Shown here: piece after piece, positions 58,790-64,000 of the stretch
How positions within the stretch are numbered: the stretch's first letter is position 1
Layout: every line of letters begins with the position of its first letter
Origin: Dasypus novemcinctus
Taxonomy: Eukaryota > Chordata > Mammalia > Cingulata > Dasypodidae
NCBI RefSeq assembly: GCF_030445035.2
Contig: NC_080677.1
Span: 24,191,513-24,255,512 of the forward strand
Length of the DNA: 64,000 nt
Reading direction: 5' to 3'
The notes under the pieces: model-generated
The model's database searches: none
Told to the model about the DNA's origin: nothing
Seen by the model: only the letters and a program-made list of their open reading frames with translations
Program-made: the position numbers and the translations under genes

Positions 58790-61700
58790 ATGTAATCTAA
58801 AGCTTCTTTAAAAATGACAAAAACAAACATTAAAAAAAATAGGATATATTTCTAAACCACAGAGTAATAGTGTCTAGAGGAGAGTTTCTTAAGACACTGT
58901 GTTTAAGTCTCTAATCTGTAGGGAGGAAGGAACATAAGAGAGTAGTTAGAAAGCAGTTAGGAACTTCCCCATAACTTCTTTTGTGCAAAATTCAGATATG
59001 CCTTGGAAATGAAATTTTCTTACTGATACCTGCCAAAAGTTTTTCTTATTATACCCCAATGACAGATGTCAAGCAGATAATTCTAAATCTATCATTCTTC
59101 GCAGTTTCATTTGATTTTAGTAGTAGTCTAGAATTTGGCATTATCTCTAGTTAGGTCAGTATGCATTGTTGAATGAGAGAAGATTGGATGGCATAATTTA
59201 GCTATTAATTACCCTCAGGTGGTGGTGTGCTAGTAAATGTTTAACAGCTATTTTTCTGGGAAAAATATATACATGTGTTCATTTATTATACATTTTACTG
59301 ATATGAAGGTAGTGTAAAAGTAATAGTGTTTCTAAATAGTTTTGTTTTGGGCATGGGGTGGGGGGGAGATTTGTGCACTGGAAATACCCTGTTTCTCTCA
59401 AGGGAAAGGGGACTTGCAGTACTAGGTTACAGAAGCCAGCTGAAATCCCGGGGCGTACAACAAAGCATTCAGGCCTCATGGATACTGAAACTGGGGATTT
59501 GCAAGCCCTTAGTAACCAAGGAGGCCCACCCTTTCCCTATGTCTCTCTGCCCCTCCAGTTCCTCCTAAGTCTGCATGTGTGTGCACTTGCCTGCATCTCC
59601 GCTTTAGTCCCCGAGACAGCTGTAGTCCCTGTACTTGGTTTTAGTCATGCTGCCTAGCCTGGCTTTGGAATTGAAACAAAGTTCAAACCAACCTTGTCCT
59701 TTGAGGGTGAGTACTTAGATTAGTGGAAAAGCAATTTTGGACAGAATTAGTCATGAAAAAAGAGGAACTGTCTCACTGGAAGAAGTGTTTTCGCCTGAAG
59801 CCTCTTTCGACTCTTTTGGTGTTGCAGCTGATGCCTACCTGTGCTGCCAGCTGTTCTTTAGGTGTTGCTTTTCTTGTCTTTATTCCTTGGTTCCTCCCAT
59901 CTGCCAGGAATTTGTTCATCTGCTAACTTTTTTGACCCCTCGGAGGACAAAAATGCAGCAAAACCTCTTTAATTGGACTATGCCTTGGGCTGTGCTTCTC
60001 ACCCCCATCTCCTCTCTAAAAGTCCCCTGCATTCTGTTGCTGTGTTCCTGTCTTGCCATAGCTCAGCACATGTGTTGCGTCTTTGTTCCCATGGGCCTCC
60101 ACCACCACCATTCTCCTTTTGTGGTGGTCACTGGTCACCAGGCCATTATTTTGTTTGTTTTTAATCTTGGGATCTGAAACGGTGCATAAAGCCATGCACG
60201 GTTTCTGCCAACCCTAAGTATACTCTGGATTTGTCTATTTATCTTTTAGTGTCTCTTTTTAGTTCTCCCACTGATGACTGCTGCCACCATCTTTAGAGTT
60301 CCTGCACCCCTCCTTAAAATTGCAGCAGAAGGATGGACAAAAATTTCTTTCCCATCTTTCTTGAGACAGGGTGACTAGGACAGATTCATAAAAGCACTCC
60401 AGTTTGAGTGTGATTTTTCCATCTTGTAATAATTAGCTTCTTTGAGCCCTTTACCTTTTCCAGCATCCTATAGTGGTTAAAGGGGGATTCTCTGGGCATC
60501 CTCGTAGGAAGAACTTAGAGTGATTGTCAGGTCTTTATTTTATCTTTTATATATATAAAAATATAATGTAACAAAGGTCTTTCATTTTAGGATTGTAATG
60601 GGGAGGTGACATGTTAGATCAGGTTAAATGAAACGGATGATTATAGAAGAAATTTAAGAAGTGATTGTATAGGAAGGAGTTAGGAGGCATTGCCCTCTAT
60701 TAGAGGATGGCATAAGGCAATGTTTGCAAATAACATGGAAGAATCACTGGCTTCAGAAAATATTTTGATTGAATGAAGTAAATGAGCTAATAAACTACTG
60801 AAAGAAAACTTAGCTCATGGTTGTCAGATACGAAAGGCACAATAATAAAATGTCATTGTTTATCATATGCTTTCCAGCACTTACCAGTGTAGGAAATATA
60901 TGTCCAATGGATTCAATGTTTACCTAAGACTTTGTATACTGAAAAAATACACATATAGTTAATTTCCTCAGGGTTCTGAGGTTGCTAGAATTTGGCTGTT
61001 CTTAGGCTAACACTTACTAACTGCATTCTTTTAGTTTGGTATGTAGTAGTTTTTCTTTCTAATATTGCTGTTTATCAGAATTTTGTTTACCTATTTTTTT
61101 AGTTCTCCTAACATGTGGTTTTGTAACATTCTAATGGTTTCCTCATCAGGTACTTTTTCTTAGAATAATTTTGTTGACACATTAACCACAAATTGGAATG
61201 AAAGGTAATATCATGTGTGGCATTTCTGTTTCTGTGAATGTCATTTTGCGATTTGACATCTCTCCTTGTTTCATCATCCTCCATGCAGAACTGTGCCTGG
61301 GAATCCATAGTTTCGAATGGCTGGAGTGTTTGTAGTTGTTTCAGTCTGTGTTTTTTTTTCAAAGTTTCTATCCCAACAGTTTTCAAGCCAAAGTTAGTAA
61401 AATAATAAAATTTTTATTTTACTTCTTAGTGATGAATAAAAAACATGTTTTAATGTTATATGGAACATTTTAATGGTTTTTTTCCCTCATAACTATTTGT
61501 CTCACAGATATCAAACATGTCCCCAAGTAAGTTTATTGAACAACTTATTTAATGTGCTCTACAAATGGGTATTTAACTTATTAGTATGTTCTTAGAATTA
61601 ATTTTTTTTGTGTATACATACATGCCTTTTGGTGTTAATTGATTTTTTTTTTTGATAAAACACAGAAGTCTCTTGCATGTCTGTGTCTACCCCTACCTAT

Positions 61701-63010
61701 CCTTATGTCTGTGGCAGGGGTGCTTAACAAGGCATCCCTGAGCTTCAATTGAAATTCAAGAAAAACATTTTTCTTGTGGGGACATGTTGGTGTGGGTGTG
61801 ATGTATTTATTAAGAAATACACAGTATATAAATAAAATAAAATATATATATAGACCAAAAAATAAAAGAAATGCACAGTATAATATGGGCTTAGTAAGGG
61901 GTTCATGGTTTTCACCTGACTAGCAGAGAGGTTTGTAGAACAAAAAAGGTCTAGAGGAAATCACTTTCAATCCCTTTGAAACCTCAATTCTGACTTGAAA
62001 ACCAGTAGTCCATATTTATTTTATTATGACCATATAAATGCTGCATACTGCTGAGTCAGGTACTGTCAGTGGTTGTTTATTTGGTAACTTTTGATTTTTC
62101 CTATCAAAACATTAACAATTGCCTAATATTTTGTTTTCCTTGGTTTTCTGTATACAGATTATTAATTTCTCTCCAACTCTACAAATGATAAAACACTGCT
62201 TTTATACCTCACCAAATGTATAAAATCTGTAATTTCAATTCCTGTCCCTTCCCCCACTCACCTGTGACATAGCTCCTAACACACTCTGTCCACTCATTTA
62301 AAAAACTATATGGATTTTTCTCTAGGTTTGCTACAAAGCTGTTGTCCTGGGACTTTGGTTTGCCACCATTGTGGGAATTCCCTTATTTTCTCTTGTGTTG
62401 GATTCTTTGTTAAATCCTATATTGGCCTTTCTTTGGGGTATTCCTGTTTTGAGAATCATATCCTCAGGTAGTTTCCAAGAAAGAGGACATGGAGATAATT
62501 AAAAATACACACACACACACACACACATACCTTGTAAGCCTGAGCATTTATTTTGCTTTCACACTTGATTATTGGTTTGACTAGTTGTAGAATTATATTT
62601 TTCCTTAGACTTCTGAAGCCTTTGCTCCACTGATTTCAAGATTCAGTGTGGCTCTTCAAAAGTCTGGTCTATTCTGCTATCCATTTCTTTTTTATGTGCT
62701 TTGTTGTTTTCTCTGGAAGCTTTTATCAACTTTGTAACCTTAGTTTCCTAAAAGGTCACAGTGAGATAGATATTGTTTCATTCTTTTCACTGGGCACTCT
62801 GTGGCACTATCAGTTTGGACACTTAGAGTCTTCAGTTCTGGGGAAAACTTGTTCCAGTTTTACTTCTTTGAGTCTTCACTTTTTTTGTGTTCTCTCTTTT
62901 TCAAAATCCTACTGTTTGGATATTGGAACTCCTAAATTGAAATCTAATTTTCTTAGCTTTTTTCCTCTCCCTTATTTTATCTGTCAAATGTCTTAGGACA
63001 TTTTCTCTGA
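58790..63010. other. Intron 6, no exon seen; (CA)n at 62502-62527
   Basis: AT-rich intron. Open frames at 59737-60177 and 61108-61386 lack any recognisable family. The next DPY19L1 exon was searched for by its expected peptide and not found. A (CA)n microsatellite lies at 62502-62527 and an (AT)-rich run at 61825-61860. Confidence 0.5.
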
Positions 63011-63014
63011 GAGT

Positions 63015-63457
63015 CCCTTTATTTGTTTGTTTATTTATTTTAAAGATTTATTTTTTATTTATTTCTCTCCCCTCCCCCCCCAGTTGTCTGCTCTCTGTGT
63101 CCATTCACTGTGCGTTCTTCTGTGACTGCTTCTATCCTTATCAGCAGCATCGGGAATCTGTGTTTCTTTTGTTGCGTCACCTTGTTGTGTCAGCTCTCCA
63201 TGTGTGCTGCTCCATTCCTGGGCAGGCTGCACTTTCTTTTGTGCTGGGTAGCTCTCCTTATGGGGCACACTCCTTGTGTATGGGGCTCCCCTATGCGGGG
63301 GACACCCCTGTGTGGCAGGGCACTCCTTGCGTGCATCAGCACTGCGCATGGGCCAGCTCCACACGGGTCAAGGAGGCCCGGGGTTTGAATTGCAGACCTC
63401 CCATGTAGTAGGTGGATGCCCTATCCATTGGGCCAAAGTCCATTTCCCCCTTTACTT
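63015..63457 (-). mobile_element. DAS-type SINE (minus)
   Basis: The poly-T side is at 63025-63060. The reverse-complement head is gggggaaatggactttggcc with a B-box-like ggtctgcaattcaaac that carries changes. A possible 10-bp duplication, ccctttattt / ccctttactt, lies at 63015-63024 and 63448-63457. Confidence 0.85.
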
Positions 63458-63459
63458 TA

Positions 63460-64000
63460 AATTCTAGCCCTCCTGAAGAATTTTGAGCTTGAAAATTTCT
63501 TCTGCCTCTTGCATTGGCTCTGTTACTCCAGGTCCCATGCTGTCTTTTTGTCCTGTTTGAATTTACATTGGTCTTTGTGTTTTACATTGTTAGCTTTCTG
63601 AAAGCCTGGTGTTAATTACCTCGACATTTATATTTGTGAATGAGGTGGCTTGAAAAAGCCAGTTAGAGGGTTGTAGAGTAGATGGGACTTGCTGACCAGT
63701 GGATTTTATTATAGAATGATCAGATTGTGAGTCATCTTTTTGAGGGAATACCCAGACTCCTTCCATCTTATTCCTCTATCCTTTCCTAGCTTCAGCAGCA
63801 TCTGCATATACCCAGCAGACAGGAGAAGAGAAAATTGAGAGGGTACATCCAATTCTAACCACCTCGGTACAGGAATGACACCAGTACCAGTTCTCTTATC
63901 CACCCCAAGTGTGTGTGGATATGTCTTTGTAAATGTGAGGGCCTGAGGACGTACTCACTGTCAAGGTCTAGTAGTCCCTGTCCCCTTTCTATTCCCTCTT
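63460..64000. other. Intron 6, no feature assigned
   Basis: AT-rich intron sequence to the window end. Confidence 0.5.

Larger units (their letters stand above)
26031..64000 (+). other. DPY19L1: DPY19L1 gene, 5' part (exons 1-6; continues past window)
   Basis: DPY19 proteins are multi-pass ER membrane GT-C enzymes that move mannose from dolichol-phosphate-mannose onto C2 of tryptophan in WxxW motifs, for example in thrombospondin type 1 repeats. Six exons with matching phases give, after a one-base correction in exon 1, about 254 codons. The translation runs through a basic Gly/Ala/Pro-rich cytosolic N-terminus, a first membrane helix (TWTTLLLAAFAAVLHW), the conserved luminal stretch [20 protein letters not shown], then ASWYRIYTKIMDLIG, CEGLGDPACFYV and a further helix (ILNGLMMALFFIYGTYL). 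As I recall the paralogues, RIYTKIMDLIGIQTKICW and the MVLQARSKHR start fit DPY19L1 better than DPY19L2. Introns 1 to 5 are about 19.4, 0.6, 2.7, 3.1 and 0.7 kb; intron 6 exceeds 10.7 kb. No later exon is visible. Confidence 0.93.

Noticed and set aside
1-64000. CRISPR array, operon, prophage or bacterial defence system
   Set aside because: The sequence is vertebrate genomic DNA with introns and mammalian repeats. No regularly spaced repeat array or bacterial gene is present.

Overview
The window is mammalian genomic DNA, almost certainly from a xenarthran and most probably an armadillo. It carries several young tRNA-derived SINEs of the armadillo DAS type, some with intact target-site duplications. 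Around them lie the older mammal-wide repeats MIR, L2, L1M, MER5/MER20 and LTRs of MLT1 type. Introns, GT-AG and GC-AG splice sites and CpG islands rule out a prokaryote. The species call rests on SINE recognition by eye.

The only gene I can support is the 5' part of DPY19L1 on the + strand. Its product is a multi-pass endoplasmic reticulum C-mannosyltransferase of the GT-C fold. Exon 1 starts at ATG 26031 inside a strong CpG island. Exons 2 to 6 lie at 45751-45775, 46357-46444, 49109-49246, 52324-52444 and 53138-53231. All splice phases agree, and the joined exons read as the N-terminal 250 or so residues of the DPY19 family. The remaining exons must lie beyond base 64000. Two points stand out in the gene. 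The exon-1 reading frame is broken by one base at a run of nine G (26113-26121), probably an assembly or sequencing error. Intron 5 uses a GC-AG splice pair.

Bases 1-25100 are upstream intergenic sequence with no convincing protein gene. They hold SINEs, L2 and MIR fragments, two LTR-like elements, an L1 3' UTR interrupted by an LTR-like block, a long (GA)n tract, an orphan GC-rich patch (about 5400-6900) and a purine-rich block (19860-21300). A perfect 36-bp inverted repeat joins 293-328 to 2622-2657 and is not explained by any repeat I recognise.

Intron 1 (19.4 kb) carries MIR, L2, L1 and MER5/MER20 remnants. It also carries a second CpG-rich island (about 41930-42660) with a 19-bp GC-box tandem repeat, which could be an alternative promoter. 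Introns 2 to 6 are mostly old L1, L2 and LTR sequence plus young SINEs. Intron 6 contains two related L1 3' ends in opposite orientation that form a large imperfect palindrome (57985-58780).

I did not find a novel multi-gene system. The most useful leads are the exon-1 frame break, the GC-AG intron, the intronic CpG island, the 36-bp inverted repeat and the L1 palindrome.
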